Shown: positions 54,218 to 63,586, counted from the first letter of the stretch. The stretch: 64,000 nucleotides of DNA from Mycobacterium sp. 1423905.2 (GCF_001673155.1 NZ_LZLE01000259.1:1-64000), one strand, 5' to 3'. The notes: a model not told the origin generated them from the sequence alone. Numbers and translations: made by a program.

Positions 54218-56128
54218 ATGGCAGTGCCGAACCCGTACGTCGTGGACGGGAAAATCAAATTCCCTGACAACGGCAGCTTGATTCGTCATGTAGAGCGGTG
54301 GGCGCAGGTGCGCGGGCAAAGCCTGGCCTACCGCTTCCTCGATTTTTCCACCGATCCCGACGGGGTCTATCACGATCTGACCTGGTCTCGATTCGGCGCC
54401 CGCAACCGCGCCGTCGCTGCGCGTTTGCAACAAGTCACCCAACCTGGTGACCGCGTCGCTGTATTGGCGCCACAGGGACTGGACTACATGGTGGCGTTCT
54501 ACGGTGCCCTGTACGCCGGAACCATTGCGGTGCCGTTGTTCGATCCCGCCGAACCTGGCCACGTGGGCCGGCTGCATTCGGTTCTCGACGACTGCACGCC
54601 CTCGGTGATCCTGACCACCTCCAATTCTGCGGAAGGTGTCCGCAAGTTCTTCCACCACGATCGCCGGGGCGCACAACGGCCCCGGATCATCGCGGTAGAC
54701 GCTGTCCCTGACGAGGTCGGTGAGACCTGGCAGCAGCCGAAGCCGGACCCGGACACCGTCGCCTACCTGCAATACACCTCTGGGTCCACCCGGGTCCCGG
54801 CCGGTGTGCAGATCACCCACCGGGCGGTGGCCACCAATCTGGCGCAGCTCATCACCGCCCTGCAGGTGGAAGAGGGTCAGCGAGGCGTGATGTGGCTGCC
54901 GCTGTTTCACGACATGGGCCTGATCACCGCGATGGTTCCGTCGGTCATCGGACACCGCATCACCTTCATGAGCCCGGCCGCCTTCGTGCGCCGGCCCATC
55001 CGGTGGATCCGCGAGCTCGGGGTGCTCGAGGACGACGATGGGCCCACCTTCTCGGCGGCACCCAATTTCGCCTTCGAGCACGCTGCGTTACGCGGACTGC
55101 CCAAAGATGGTGATCCCGAACTCGACTTGAGCAACGTATTCGCGCTGCTCAACGGCAGCGAGCCGGTTTCCACCGTGTCGATGCGCAAGTTCAATGAAGC
55201 CTTCGCGCCGTACGGTCTGCCCGCGACCGCCATCAAGCCGTCGTACGGCATGGCCGAAGCGACACTGTTCGTTTCGACCACCGACATGAAGCGGGAGGCC
55301 ACCACTATTCACGTGGACCGAGAGGAATTGACCCGCGGCCGGTTCCGCACCGTTGCCGACGATGCACCGTCCGCTGTCGCGCAGGTGGCGTGTGGCGTGG
55401 TCTCGATCGACCAATGGGCCGCCATCGTCGATTCCGACACCGCCACCGAGCTTCCCGACGGACACATCGGAGAGATTTGGCTGCACGGCGACAACATCGG
55501 ATCGGGCTATTGGGGCCGCGAGCAAGATTCCCGCGACACCTTCGGCAACACCCTGCATTCCCGCGCCGAACCAACGCATACCGACGGCGTGCCTGACGAC
55601 GGCCGTTGGATGCGTACCGGCGACTACGGCACTTACTTCGACGGCGAACTGTATGTCACCGGTCGGGCTAAGGACATGGTGATCGTCGACGGCCGAAACC
55701 ACTACCCGCAAGACATCGAGCAGACCGCGCAGGAGGCCAGCGGTGCCCTGCGTTCCGGATATGTGGCTGCCTTCTCGGTACCGGCGAACGAGCTGCCGGC
55801 CCAGGTCTTCACCGATCCTCAGTCGCGGCTCGAAAACGATCCGGAGGACTGTTCTGAGCAGTTGGTGATCGTCGGGGAACGCGCTCCTGGCGCACGCAAG
55901 GCCGACATTCAATCGATCGCCGGCAATATCCGCGCCGCGGTCGCAGTGCGCCACGGCCTCACTGCGCGCGACGTACTGCTGGTTCCCGCCGGATCCATCC
56001 CACGCACCTCAAGCGGGAAAGTCGCCCATTCCGCTTGCCGGGCGTCCTATCTCGACGGGAGCTTACGGGGAGGACACACTCAGCATTCCTACGTCAACCC
56101 CGTCGCCGATTCGGGGACGGGAGACTAG
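54218..56128 (+). CDS. Long-chain fatty-acyl-AMP ligase, FadD32 paralogue
   Basis: A 636-residue FAAL that activates fatty acids as acyl-adenylates for transfer to a polyketide synthase or carrier protein. It follows M. tuberculosis FadD32 almost end to end ([82 protein letters not shown]). The adenylation motif YTSGSTR is at 186-192, and the C-terminal Lys is in RTSSGK. The true FadD32 lies in the mycolic acid locus with pks13, so this is probably a second copy with another partner. The ATG at 54218 has GGAG upstream. No PKS or acyl carrier gene is nearby. Confidence 0.9.
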   Translation: MAVPNPYVVDGKIKFPDNGSLIRHVERWAQVRGQSLAYRFLDFSTDPDGVYHDLTWSRFGARNRAVAARLQQVTQPGDRVAVLAPQGLDYMVAFYGALYAGTIAVPLFDPAEPGHVGRLHSVLDDCTPSVILTTSNSAEGVRKFFHHDRRGAQRPRIIAVDAVPDEVGETWQQPKPDPDTVAYLQYTSGSTRVPAGVQITHRAVATNLAQLITALQVEEGQRGVMWLPLFHDMGLITAMVPSVIGHRITFMSPAAFVRRPIRWIRELGVLEDDDGPTFSAAPNFAFEHAALRGLPKDGDPELDLSNVFALLNGSEPVSTVSMRKFNEAFAPYGLPATAIKPSYGMAEATLFVSTTDMKREATTIHVDREELTRGRFRTVADDAPSAVAQVACGVVSIDQWAAIVDSDTATELPDGHIGEIWLHGDNIGSGYWGREQDSRDTFGNTLHSRAEPTHTDGVPDDGRWMRTGDYGTYFDGELYVTGRAKDMVIVDGRNHYPQDIEQTAQEASGALRSGYVAAFSVPANELPAQVFTDPQSRLENDPEDCSEQLVIVGERAPGARKADIQSIAGNIRAAVAVRHGLTARDVLLVPAGSIPRTSSGKVAHSACRASYLDGSLRGGHTQHSYVNPVADSGTGD

Positions 56129-56172
56129 TCGACGGATCGAAATCTCGGGCCCGGCGGCCAATACGTTTGGCC

Positions 56173-56958
56173 TCAACGGTTATCGCGCCATTTGCAAAGC
56201 TCTTCTGCCGCGCTCAAGTCGTAGTCAGGACCGTCACAGGCGACCGTCAATAAGGTGACGCCAAGGTTGACCAACGCTTCAGCGTTGGCGGTCAAGCCGC
56301 CCTCGCCGTTCACTGCGGCCGACCGTTCGATAGTGGCCGGGTCGCGACCCACGTCGGCGCAGTGTCGGCCCAGCACGTCGGCCTTGGCGGGATATTCGTC
56401 GGCGCTGGCGAAGCTGTGCCAGATGTCGGCATGCTCGGCGACCAGGCGCAAGGTCTTACGCTCGCCGCCACCGCCGATCAGCACCGGGATGTCGCGGGTC
56501 GGCGCTGGGTTGAGCTTGGCCAATCGGGACTTGATCCGGGGCAGCGCGCCGGCCAGGTCGTCGAGGCGGCTGCCGGCGGTGCCGAACTCATAGCCGTATT
56601 CGTCGTAGTCGCGCTGCTTCCAGCCCGAGCCGATGCCCAGCACCAGCCGGCCCTCCGAGATGTGGTCGACGGTTCGGGCCATGTCGGCCAGTAGCTCCGG
56701 GTTGCGGTAGGAGTTGCAGGTCACCAGAGCGCCGATCTCGATGCGTGAGGTCTGCTCCGCCCAGGCTGCCAGCATGGTCCAGCACTCGAAGTGGGCGCCA
56801 TCGGGATCGCCGTAGAGCGGGAAGAAATGGTCCCAGTTGAAAGCGATGTCAACGCCGATGTCCTCGCAACGACGCACCGCGTCGCGGATGTTGCCGTAGT
56901 TCGGTGCGTGCTGCGGCTGAAGTTGAACACCAACACGAACGGGGAAGTCAGAAGTCAT
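56173..56958 (-). CDS. F420-dependent LLM-class oxidoreductase (Rv0044c-like)
   Basis: A 261-residue luciferase-like TIM-barrel protein of the short, F420-dependent mycobacterial type. Signature blocks are VRVGVQLQPQHAPNYGNIRDAVRRCEDIGVDIAFNWDHFFPLYG, ALVTCNSYRNPELLADMARTVDHISEGRLVLGIGSGWKQRDYDEYGYEFG and IPVLIGGGGERKTLRLVAEHAD. It closely resembles Rv0044c; the substrate is unknown. Its stop is 44 bases after the convergent FadD32-like stop. Confidence 0.92.
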   Translation of the reverse strand: MTSDFPVRVGVQLQPQHAPNYGNIRDAVRRCEDIGVDIAFNWDHFFPLYGDPDGAHFECWTMLAAWAEQTSRIEIGALVTCNSYRNPELLADMARTVDHISEGRLVLGIGSGWKQRDYDEYGYEFGTAGSRLDDLAGALPRIKSRLAKLNPAPTRDIPVLIGGGGERKTLRLVAEHADIWHSFASADEYPAKADVLGRHCADVGRDPATIERSAAVNGEGGLTANAEALVNLGVTLLTVACDGPDYDLSAAEELCKWRDNR

Positions 56959-57015
56959 ACGACCACCGTAGGCACATCAACCGACAGGCGCAGTGCGCAC
57001 ATCCTCCCGGACCAA

Positions 57016-57156
57016 GCCTTCCGAGCCCGAACCGTCACGAAACTTGTTCATCAGGTGTGGATCTCGCAGCAAGGCCCTTGCCATCGCGACCACTCGAAGC
57101 CCGCACCGAGCCGTCTCAAGCCGACTGATCCCGCCCAGCAGCCTCAGCGGCATGGG
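57016..57156 (-). pseudogene. Remnant of an NADH:flavin oxidoreductase (Old Yellow Enzyme type)
   Basis: The 347-bp gap at 56959-57305 holds no intact gene. On the minus strand an open stretch encodes PLRLLGGISRLETARCGLRV and then VAMARALLRDPHLMNKFRDG, which reads like the C-terminal barrel end of an OYE-family enzyme (LLGGI, VAMARALLRDP, NKFRDG) with a short internal deletion. No start, catalytic core or complete C-terminus is present. It is best explained as a decayed gene fragment. The upstream end of the gap carries the dyad and start region of the next gene. Confidence 0.5.
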
Positions 57157-57255
57157 GTGACGCGACGGTGCGGCATCACGCCCTCGAACGGCGCCGCTTT
57201 GCCGAAACGGTTCTTCATCGTGAACGGGCCCCGGAAGTAGCGGAGATAATGCTAA

Positions 57256-57278
57256 TTTCGATACCATTGGCACCGAAA
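57256..57278. promoter_or_regulatory. 23-bp dyad, candidate TetR operator (site 1)
   Basis: The site starts with TTTCGATACC, ends with GGCACCGAAA and is centred on CCATTGG; 18 of 23 positions agree with its own reverse complement. It lies 27 bases before the ATG at 57306. A related site occurs upstream of the SDR gene at 59102. The local TetR protein (59168-59773) is the obvious candidate binder. Confidence 0.55.
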
Positions 57279-57305
57279 TATACCACTCGGTCAGGAGTGC
57301 CACCA

Positions 57306-58277
57306 ATGCTGATAGCGGTTACCGGGGGCACCGGTTACCTTGGCGCGCATACTGTTCGGGCGCTGTTGCAGCGCGGCCACGACGTGCGGCTGCTGGTAGC
57401 GCCGGGCGACCCGTGCGACACCCTTGTCGATCGGTTTCAGGCGCTCGGCTCGGTGCGAGTGGTGGTCGGTGACGTCAGGTCGACCGAGTCGATCGACGAA
57501 CTCCTACGCGGCGCCGATGCGGCATTGCATGCCGCTGGGATCGTCGGAACCGATAACCGGCGGGCCCGGGCGATGTGGGACATCAACGCCCACGCAACGG
57601 AGATGTTGCTGACCCGTGCGGTTGAACGCGGGCTCGATCCGGTGGTGTCGGTGAGTAGCTACAGCGCGTTGTTCCCACCGCCGGACGGGGTTATCTCCCC
57701 GGACTCGCCCACCGTGGTGGGCCGCAGCGCATATGCCAAGACCAAGGCATACGCGGACCGTGTCGCGCGGCGCTTGCAACGCGCTGGCGCGCCGGTCGTG
57801 GTCACCTATCCCTCGAGTGTCGTCGGCCCGGCATTCGGCACGGCTCCCGGTGTCACCGAGCGAGGTTGGGCGCCGATCGTGCGGTGGGCCGTGGCCCCAA
57901 GGGTCCGCGCCGGCATGCAGATGATCGACGTGCGAGACGTCGCCGAGGTCCACGTGCGGCTGATGGAAGCCGGTCGCGGCCCACGTCGGTACGTATGCGG
58001 GGGCCACTTGCTGAGCTTCGACGACATGGTCGACGCATTGGAGGCCGGGCTGGGCAAGCGGGTGCGCCGCATTCCGATTTCCCCGGCCGTGTTGCTCTCC
58101 GCGGGCCGCCTCGCCGATGTCGCCGGCCGATTCGTCCCGCTTGCCGACGGGTTGAGCTACGAGGCCGCGATGCTCCTCACCGCCGCCACTCCGACTGACG
58201 ACAGCAAGACGCTGCACGACCTCCAGATGACCTGGCGGGATCCCAGGTCCGCGATCGTGGACTCATTGCAGAAATGA
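57306..58277 (+). CDS. NAD-dependent epimerase/dehydratase (extended SDR)
   Basis: A 323-residue extended SDR. The N-terminal cofactor motif is IAVTGGTGYLGAHTVRALL, followed by VVVGDVRSTESIDELLRGADAALHAAGIV, VSVSSYSALF, and the catalytic Tyr/Lys in SAYAKTKAYAD. The C-terminal half (VCGGHLLSFDDMVDALE) resembles 3-beta-hydroxysteroid dehydrogenase-like and dihydroflavonol reductase-like proteins, so a sterol or lipid substrate is possible. An AGGAG site precedes the ATG. The 3' end overlaps the convergent SDR by 15 bases, and both genes share an upstream dyad. Confidence 0.88.
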   Translation: MLIAVTGGTGYLGAHTVRALLQRGHDVRLLVAPGDPCDTLVDRFQALGSVRVVVGDVRSTESIDELLRGADAALHAAGIVGTDNRRARAMWDINAHATEMLLTRAVERGLDPVVSVSSYSALFPPPDGVISPDSPTVVGRSAYAKTKAYADRVARRLQRAGAPVVVTYPSSVVGPAFGTAPGVTERGWAPIVRWAVAPRVRAGMQMIDVRDVAEVHVRLMEAGRGPRRYVCGGHLLSFDDMVDALEAGLGKRVRRIPISPAVLLSAGRLADVAGRFVPLADGLSYEAAMLLTAATPTDDSKTLHDLQMTWRDPRSAIVDSLQK

Positions 58278-59102
58278 CCGGAGGTAGCCGATGAGCCGGC
58301 GCGCGGGAACCGGCCGGGGCCAGTCGTCGGTGCGGAAGTGGGCGTCTGTGCCGCCGTCGACGAAAACCACACTGCCGCAGCAAAAATCGGCGGCTTCCGA
58401 CAGCATGAAGCAGACCCATTGCCCCAGCTGATCGGCATCTCCGAAGCCGCCGACCGGGACGGGGAAGCGCCGCACCGCTTTGCCCTGCGCCGCGCTGTCC
58501 AATTGCTGTTGAAGCAGCGGCGTCATCACCGCGCCAGGTGCCAAGGCGTTCAGCCGGATGCCCGCCCCGGCCCAGCCCGGCCGGATCGCCTCGCGGCGCA
58601 CCCAGCGGGTCACCGCGATCTTGGAGGCGGCATACATCATGATCGGCCGTCCCGGCCCATACACAACCAGGCTGCGCACCGCCCTGTTGGCGTCACCCGA
58701 CAACAACGCCCGCACGGTGCGTTTCGGCACAACCGGGACGGTCGTCGTCGAATTACTCGATATGACAACCACTTTCGCATGTTCGGCCGCCGCCAACGCC
58801 GGTTGCCAACGTGTCAAGAGCTCGACTACTCCGAAGAAATTCACTTCTGCGATGCGGCGCAGATTCCCCGTGCCACCGCTGGGGCCCAGGCCGGCTGCCA
58901 ACACGACGCCGTCTAGGCGTCCCTGGGTCCGTTCCAGCACTTCGCGGGCGGCGTGCGCGCGGCCACTCGGAGTCGACAGATCCGCGACGACGTCTGCCTT
59001 ACGGATGTCCACGCCGATCACGCGGTGGCCAGCGGCGTGCAATCGGCGTGCGCTTGCCTGCCCCATTCCCGACGCCGATCCAGTGACTGCATACGTCGCC
59101 AT
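58263..59102 (-). CDS. SDR family oxidoreductase (3-alpha-hydroxysteroid dehydrogenase-like)
   Basis: A 279-residue SDR with the N-terminal motif TGSASGMGQASARRL, an NAD-favouring Asp (GVDIRKADVVADL), catalytic Ser in VISSNST and Tyr/Lys in YAASK, and a C-terminal VFVDGGTDAHFR. The short GVDIR-x-ADVVADLS form is shared with 3-alpha-hydroxysteroid dehydrogenase/carbonyl reductases, which suggests a hydroxysteroid or bulky alcohol substrate. It overlaps the convergent epimerase gene. TetR lies 65 bases upstream on the same strand. Confidence 0.88.
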   Translation of the reverse strand: MATYAVTGSASGMGQASARRLHAAGHRVIGVDIRKADVVADLSTPSGRAHAAREVLERTQGRLDGVVLAAGLGPSGGTGNLRRIAEVNFFGVVELLTRWQPALAAAEHAKVVVISSNSTTTVPVVPKRTVRALLSGDANRAVRSLVVYGPGRPIMMYAASKIAVTRWVRREAIRPGWAGAGIRLNALAPGAVMTPLLQQQLDSAAQGKAVRRFPVPVGGFGDADQLGQWVCFMLSEAADFCCGSVVFVDGGTDAHFRTDDWPRPVPARRLIGYLRSFLQ

Positions 59103-59128
59103 GGGCTACACCTCCCCGACCACAACCA

Positions 59129-59151
59129 TTCCGATGCCATTGGTCTCGTAA
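59129..59151. promoter_or_regulatory. 23-bp dyad, candidate TetR operator (site 2)
   Basis: This site shares CGATGCCATTGG with site 1 (CGATACCATTGG) and matches it at 17 of 23 positions; 16 of 23 positions agree with its own reverse complement. It lies 27 bases upstream of the SDR start at 59102, the same distance as site 1 from its gene. Confidence 0.55.
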
Positions 59152-59167
59152 CGTTATCAGGGGTGCG

Positions 59168-59773
59168 TTATGTCGAATAGGACGCGCTGACCGCGGCCGT
59201 CAACAAGTGGGTGATTCGCCGTCCTAGCGCCTCGGAGTCGTCCTCGCGGGCGATCGTGGTGACGAAGAAGGCGGCACCGGCCGCCATCGCCAGGGTAGCT
59301 CGGGCGTCGAGATCGGCCCGGTCCCGATCGGCCGGCGCGGGTGCATTGACCCGCTCGGCGAAGAGTTGCACCGCCGGACCACTGAATCCCGCCCACATTG
59401 CCTTGCGCAACTCATCGTTTTCGCGCAAGGCCAGCAGCAGACCTGGCACCGCCGCCTGTACGTCGCTGCGGCTGAACAGTTCATGACTGCCGCGCACCAC
59501 CCATTCGATCCAGCCGCTCAGGTCGGTGCCGGAAAACGGTGACAAATCCGGGGATTCACCCAAGATGGCGTGCAGTACCAACTCCGCTTTGGATGACCAA
59601 CGCCGATTCAAGCTGGAGCGGCCGACCCCGGCGCGCGCCGCGACCAACCGCACGCTCAGTTCGTCCCAGCCGACCTCCAGCAACAACTCCCGCGTGACGC
59701 CGAGCACCCGCTCGTCGATCGAATGGTCGCGCGGTCGCCCCGCGGTCCGGCTGGGGCGGTCGTCGTCGGCCAT
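59168..59773 (-). CDS. TetR-family transcriptional regulator
   Basis: A 201-residue repressor-type protein. The helix-turn-helix is in RVLGVTRELLLEVGWDELSVRLVAARAGVGRSSLNRRWSSKAELV, and a C-terminal TetR ligand-binding domain follows. The HTH has RSSLNRRW where most relatives have KxTLYRRW. The gene is 12 bases after the Rv0045c-like gene on the same strand and 65 bases before the SDR. The two matching dyads before the SDR and the epimerase are its likely targets. Confidence 0.9.
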   Translation of the reverse strand: MADDDRPSRTAGRPRDHSIDERVLGVTRELLLEVGWDELSVRLVAARAGVGRSSLNRRWSSKAELVLHAILGESPDLSPFSGTDLSGWIEWVVRGSHELFSRSDVQAAVPGLLLALRENDELRKAMWAGFSGPAVQLFAERVNAPAPADRDRADLDARATLAMAAGAAFFVTTIAREDDSEALGRRITHLLTAAVSASYST

Positions 59774-59785
59774 CTGTGGCCAGCT

Positions 59786-60700
59786 TCAGCGTGCGTCGAT
59801 CACGTTGCGCAGCAACTCGATCAGGGCGCGCGGTTGATCGCTTTGCACCGAGTGGCCCGAGTTCTCGACCACGTGTGCGCGCTGAAATTGCTTTGCGCGA
59901 TTACTCAATTCGGCAACGTCGTCGTCGTTGACGAAGCCGGAGTTGCCGCCGCGGACCAACGTGATAGGCGCCGTCACGGCGTCGACGTCGTCCCACAGGC
60001 TGGCGAAGTCGGGGAAGGTGCGAATGGCGTCGTAACGCCAGATCCAATTGCCGTTGTCCAGACGGCGGGAGTTGTGGAACACGCCGCGCCGCAGAGCTTT
60101 GACTTCACGGTGCGGCGCGGCGGCGACAGTCAGGTCCACCATCGCCTGGAAGCTGGGGAACTCCCGCTCGCCGTGCATCAACGCCACGGTGCCTTGCTGC
60201 TCCTTGGTCATCTCTGAGTGTCGATGCAGTGCCGACGGGGTGACATCGATCAGGACGAGTGCGCGCACTAACTCCGGGGCCACCGCGGCTAGCCGGATGG
60301 CCGTCAGGCCACCCAGGGACATGCCGACCACGAGTTCGGCGGTCGGCGCGAGTTCGCGCAGTACGGGTGCCAGCGTGTCGGCGTTGCACTGGGGCGAGTA
60401 GTCGCCGTCCTCCCGCCAGGCCGAGTGACCGTGCCCGGGGAGGTCGACTGCCAGCGCCGGCTCGCCGAGTCCGACGATCACCGTGTCCCAGGTGTGCGCA
60501 TTCTGGCCGCCACCGTGCAAGAAGATCAGGCGCGGCGCGGAATCACCCCAGCGCAATGCGCTGATGTCCCCCGCGTCCACTCGCTCCACCGCGGGCAGCG
60601 GGCCTGAGACGCCGGCCTGTTCGGCGTTCTCGGCCAGCAAGGCGAATTCCGGTAGCCCGGTCAGTTCCTCGTCGGAGATCTCAGTCACGGTCTCTGACAT
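59786..60700 (-). CDS. Alpha/beta-hydrolase esterase (Rv0045c-like)
   Basis: A 304-residue serine esterase closely matching Rv0045c, a characterised ester hydrolase for short acyl chains. The oxyanion loop is LHGGGQNAHTWD, the nucleophile elbow GMSLGG with Ser128, and the catalytic His is in ENSGHSVQSDQ. No signal peptide. The natural substrate is unsettled. The first ATG (60700) gives a slightly longer N-terminus than in M. tuberculosis. Confidence 0.94.
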   Translation of the reverse strand: MSETVTEISDEELTGLPEFALLAENAEQAGVSGPLPAVERVDAGDISALRWGDSAPRLIFLHGGGQNAHTWDTVIVGLGEPALAVDLPGHGHSAWREDGDYSPQCNADTLAPVLRELAPTAELVVGMSLGGLTAIRLAAVAPELVRALVLIDVTPSALHRHSEMTKEQQGTVALMHGEREFPSFQAMVDLTVAAAPHREVKALRRGVFHNSRRLDNGNWIWRYDAIRTFPDFASLWDDVDAVTAPITLVRGGNSGFVNDDDVAELSNRAKQFQRAHVVENSGHSVQSDQPRALIELLRNVIDAR

Positions 60701-60755
60701 TACGAACTACGGCCAGGCGGCGAAAGACGGGCCCGGCGGCGCAGCCGGCGGCGAA

Positions 60756-61862
60756 CTACCCCTCGATGATGAACTCTTCGAGCTGGGTGCGCGCGACATC
60801 GTCGGGCAGCTGCTCGGGCGGGCTCTTCATCAGGTAGGCCGACGCCGGGATCACCGGTCCACCGACGCCGCGGTCCTTGGCGATCTTGGCCGCCCGCACA
60901 GCGTCGATGATCACGCCGGCCGAGTTCGGTGAGTCCCACACCTCGAGCTTGTACTCGAGATTCAGCGGCACGTCGCCGAACGCGCGACCTTCCAGTCGCA
61001 CGTAGGCCCACTTGCGGTCGTCGAGCCAGCCGACGTGGTCGGACGGGCCGATGTGGACGTCCTTGGTCTTGAACTCACGCTGCAGGTTGGAAGTGACGGC
61101 CTGGGTCTTGGAGATCTTCTTGGATTCCAGGCGCTCGCGCTCGAGCATGTTGAGGAAGTCCATGTTGCCGCCGACATTGAGCTGCATGGTGCGATCCAGT
61201 TGCACGCCGCGGTCTTCGAACAGCTTGGCCATCACCCGGTGGGTGATCGTCGCACCCACCTGGCTCTTGATGTCGTCACCGACAATCGGCACCCCGGCGT
61301 CGGCGAACTTCTTGGCCCACACCGGGTCCGAGGCGATGAACACCGGCAGCGCGTTGACGAACGCCACCCCGGCGTCGATGGCGCACTGGGCGTAGAACTT
61401 GTCGGCCTCTTCGGATCCCACCGGCAGGTAGGACACCAGCACGTCGACCTTGGCGTCCTTGAGCGCCTTAACCACGTCGACGGGCTCGGCGTCGGACACC
61501 TCGATGGTGTCGGCGTAGTACTTGCCGATGCCGTCCAGGGTGGGTCCGCGCTGCACCACCACATCGGTGGGCGGCACGTCGGCGATCTTGATGGTGTTGT
61601 TCTCCGACGCGAAGATCGCCTCGGACAGGTCGAATCCGACCTTCTTGGCGTCGACGTCGAAGGCGGCCACGAACTTCACGTCGCGGACGTGGTACTGGCC
61701 GAACTTGACGTGCATCAAGCCGGGGACGGTGCTGTTCGGGTCGGCGTCCTGGTAGTACTGAACGCCCTGAACCAGTGAGGACGCGCAGTTGCCGACGCCG
61801 ACAATGGCGACTCGAATGTCCGACTGCGCCTCTTCCGCCTTCAGCGGCTGCTGCTCACTCAT
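60756..61862 (-). CDS. ino1: Myo-inositol-1-phosphate synthase
   Basis: A 368-residue enzyme that isomerises glucose 6-phosphate to inositol 1-phosphate with NAD, the entry to phosphatidylinositol, mannosylated lipids and mycothiol. The Rossmann motif is [16 protein letters not shown]; the signature regions [50 protein letters not shown] and [11 protein letters not shown] carry substrate-binding residues. It matches Rv0046c. The ATG at 61862 has AGGAGA upstream; a longer frame to 62210 runs antisense to padR and is not coding. Confidence 0.97.
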   Translation of the reverse strand: MSEQQPLKAEEAQSDIRVAIVGVGNCASSLVQGVQYYQDADPNSTVPGLMHVKFGQYHVRDVKFVAAFDVDAKKVGFDLSEAIFASENNTIKIADVPPTDVVVQRGPTLDGIGKYYADTIEVSDAEPVDVVKALKDAKVDVLVSYLPVGSEEADKFYAQCAIDAGVAFVNALPVFIASDPVWAKKFADAGVPIVGDDIKSQVGATITHRVMAKLFEDRGVQLDRTMQLNVGGNMDFLNMLERERLESKKISKTQAVTSNLQREFKTKDVHIGPSDHVGWLDDRKWAYVRLEGRAFGDVPLNLEYKLEVWDSPNSAGVIIDAVRAAKIAKDRGVGGPVIPASAYLMKSPPEQLPDDVARTQLEEFIIEG

Positions 61863-61923
61863 CGGGCGTTCTCCTAACTTATGACTTCGTCTTGGGTATT
61901 GATTTGAGCGTGGTGCTGGGGAA

Positions 61924-62451
61924 TCAGATCTGTTCGGCACGTTCGGCGGCGATGAGCTCGTTGAGCCACTTGACCTCTCGCTCGCTGGATTCAAGCCCCA
62001 GCTGATGCAGTTGGCGGGTGTAGCGGTCGAACGAATTGCTGGCCCGCGCCACGGCTTCACGCAGACCTTCCCTACGCTCCTCGACCTGGCGGCGTCGGCC
62101 TTCGAGGATGCGCATCCGTGCCTCGGCCGGAGTGCGGTTGAAAAACGCGAGATGCACCCCGAAACCGTCGTCGGTGTAGTTGTGCGGTCCGGTGTCGGCC
62201 ACCAACTCACCGAAGCGCCGGCGGCCTTCGTCGGTCAGTTGGTAGACCCGCCGGGCACGCCGGACCGGGGTTCCAGCAGGGGCGGCATCTTCGGCGATCA
62301 AGCCTTCGTCCTGCATGCGGCGCAGTGCTGGATACAACGAACCGTACGAGAATGCCCGGAACGCTCCGAGCAAGCCAGTCAGCCGCTTCCGCAACTCATA
62401 GCCATGCATGGGCGATTCGATGAGAAGCCCCAGGATGGCGAGCTCAAGCAC
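61924..62451 (-). CDS. PadR-family transcriptional regulator (Rv0047c-like)
   Basis: A 175-residue regulator. The N-terminal PadR winged helix is [51 protein letters not shown], and the C-terminal part (about 95-175) is a long helical dimerisation domain. The GTG at 62451 starts exactly at the conserved LELAILG. ino1 starts 61 bases downstream on the same strand, so the two may be co-transcribed and ino1 may be controlled by it. A palindrome upstream may be its operator. Confidence 0.93.
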   Translation of the reverse strand: MLELAILGLLIESPMHGYELRKRLTGLLGAFRAFSYGSLYPALRRMQDEGLIAEDAAPAGTPVRRARRVYQLTDEGRRRFGELVADTGPHNYTDDGFGVHLAFFNRTPAEARMRILEGRRRQVEERREGLREAVARASNSFDRYTRQLHQLGLESSEREVKWLNELIAAERAEQI

Positions 62452-62505
62452 CGACTCACCCCCTTTGCACGATCAGTTACGACGGCTCGACGCCTCGCGT
62501 CATCG

Positions 62506-62518
62506 TATCGTTTCGATA
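62506..62518. promoter_or_regulatory. TATCG-TTT-CGATA palindrome, candidate PadR operator
   Basis: A perfect 5-bp inverted repeat with a 3-bp centre lies 55 bases upstream of the padR GTG, in the 150-bp gap before the DUF1707 gene. PadR regulators commonly repress their own gene from such a place. It is the clearest dyad in the gap. Confidence 0.4.
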
Positions 62519-62601
62519 TATTCGCCACAACACCGCCTGATGTTCGTGCGTTGTTAGTCACACCGCGGCGGGATAGCCAGCCAGCGCTCATTTACCCGTG
62601 G

Positions 62602-63474
62602 TCAGGACGGATAGTTGACGTGTTTGACGGTTCCGTCGCCCGCCAGTTGGATGTAGCCGCTGCCGTAATCGCTTGAGACGTAGATGGTCAGGGATAGCGA
62701 CCCGGGCGCGGTGGGGTCGGTGGCGGGTTCGAGGATCAGGTAGGTCGACTTGACGTCCGACGGCTTGATCCCCAGCGTTTCCGGAGCGCCGCGCATGATG
62801 CCCACGACGGTCTTGATGTCGAACTTGCCCAAGTCGACGACGGCCGTGTCGGTACTTCCTCTGGCGTTGCTGGTGGGATCGCCCCATCCACCGCGATACG
62901 TGTAATCCAGCACCCGACGATCGTCGGTCGGGTCCTGGCGGTCCAGCGACGCGTACTCGGGGTAGACCACCAGCCGATAGCCCGTGGTGTCGCCGAACCG
63001 CTTGCGCATCTGTTCCATCAGGCCGGTGAGCCCGCCGAGCGAATGCAGTTGTTTGGGCGGAGTCAGCACGACCGCGGCCACACCGTCGGGCTTGGCTCCT
63101 GGGTCGGAGGTGAAGTCCAGGGGCGAGTTGGTGTTGCTGTACAGACCCCAGCCGATGCCGATGCCGAGCAGTACGGTCACCGCAAACGTTGCGATCGTCA
63201 CTCCGATCCCAGTGCGTTTGGGCCGCGGTTGGAATGCCGGGGCTTGGTCGGCGGTGTTCTCGGAGTGCTGAAGGTCTGCCACCAACTCCTGCAACTCGCC
63301 CAGCGTGACGGCTTTGGTTGCCGTGCTGACGCGTTCCCGGTGCTCCTCGGAGGAGATCTCACCGTCGTTGAGGGCGTTGTCGAGGAGTCGGCACGCGTCT
63401 TGGCGGTCCCGGTCCTTGGCGCGAGTGGACGCCGACGCTCCGCGAACCGTTGGTGACCCCGACCATTTCGCCAC
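62602..63474 (-). CDS. DUF1707-domain membrane protein (Rv0048c-like)
   Basis: A 290-residue protein. The N-terminal cytosolic DUF1707 domain is seen in RAKDRDRQDACRLLDNALNDGEISSEEHRERVSTATKAVTLGELQELVADLQ. A transmembrane helix lies near 88-110 (GIGVTIATFAVTVLLGIGIGWGLY), followed by an external domain of about 170 residues of unknown function, ending in YIQLAGDGTVKHVNYPS. It resembles Rv0048c in length and order. The GTG at 63474 was chosen on length; no clear Shine-Dalgarno is seen. Confidence 0.87.
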   Translation of the reverse strand: MAKWSGSPTVRGASASTRAKDRDRQDACRLLDNALNDGEISSEEHRERVSTATKAVTLGELQELVADLQHSENTADQAPAFQPRPKRTGIGVTIATFAVTVLLGIGIGWGLYSNTNSPLDFTSDPGAKPDGVAAVVLTPPKQLHSLGGLTGLMEQMRKRFGDTTGYRLVVYPEYASLDRQDPTDDRRVLDYTYRGGWGDPTSNARGSTDTAVVDLGKFDIKTVVGIMRGAPETLGIKPSDVKSTYLILEPATDPTAPGSLSLTIYVSSDYGSGYIQLAGDGTVKHVNYPS

Positions 63475-63573
63475 GGGACGATCGTAGAAGTCCCGCACCG
63501 CTCGTGAGCACCCAATACCCGACTTCGCACACAACTACGGCATCGGTGCGTATCGGTGCCGGGCATGGGGACG

Positions 63574-63579
63574 TACTCT
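63574..63579 (+). promoter_or_regulatory. -10 element of a leaderless promoter (Rv0049-like gene)
   Basis: TACTCT fits TANNNT and ends seven bases before the GTG at 63587. As with trpG and leuS, the spacing indicates transcription starting at the initiation codon. Confidence 0.5.
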
Positions 63580-63586
63580 GGTCAGC

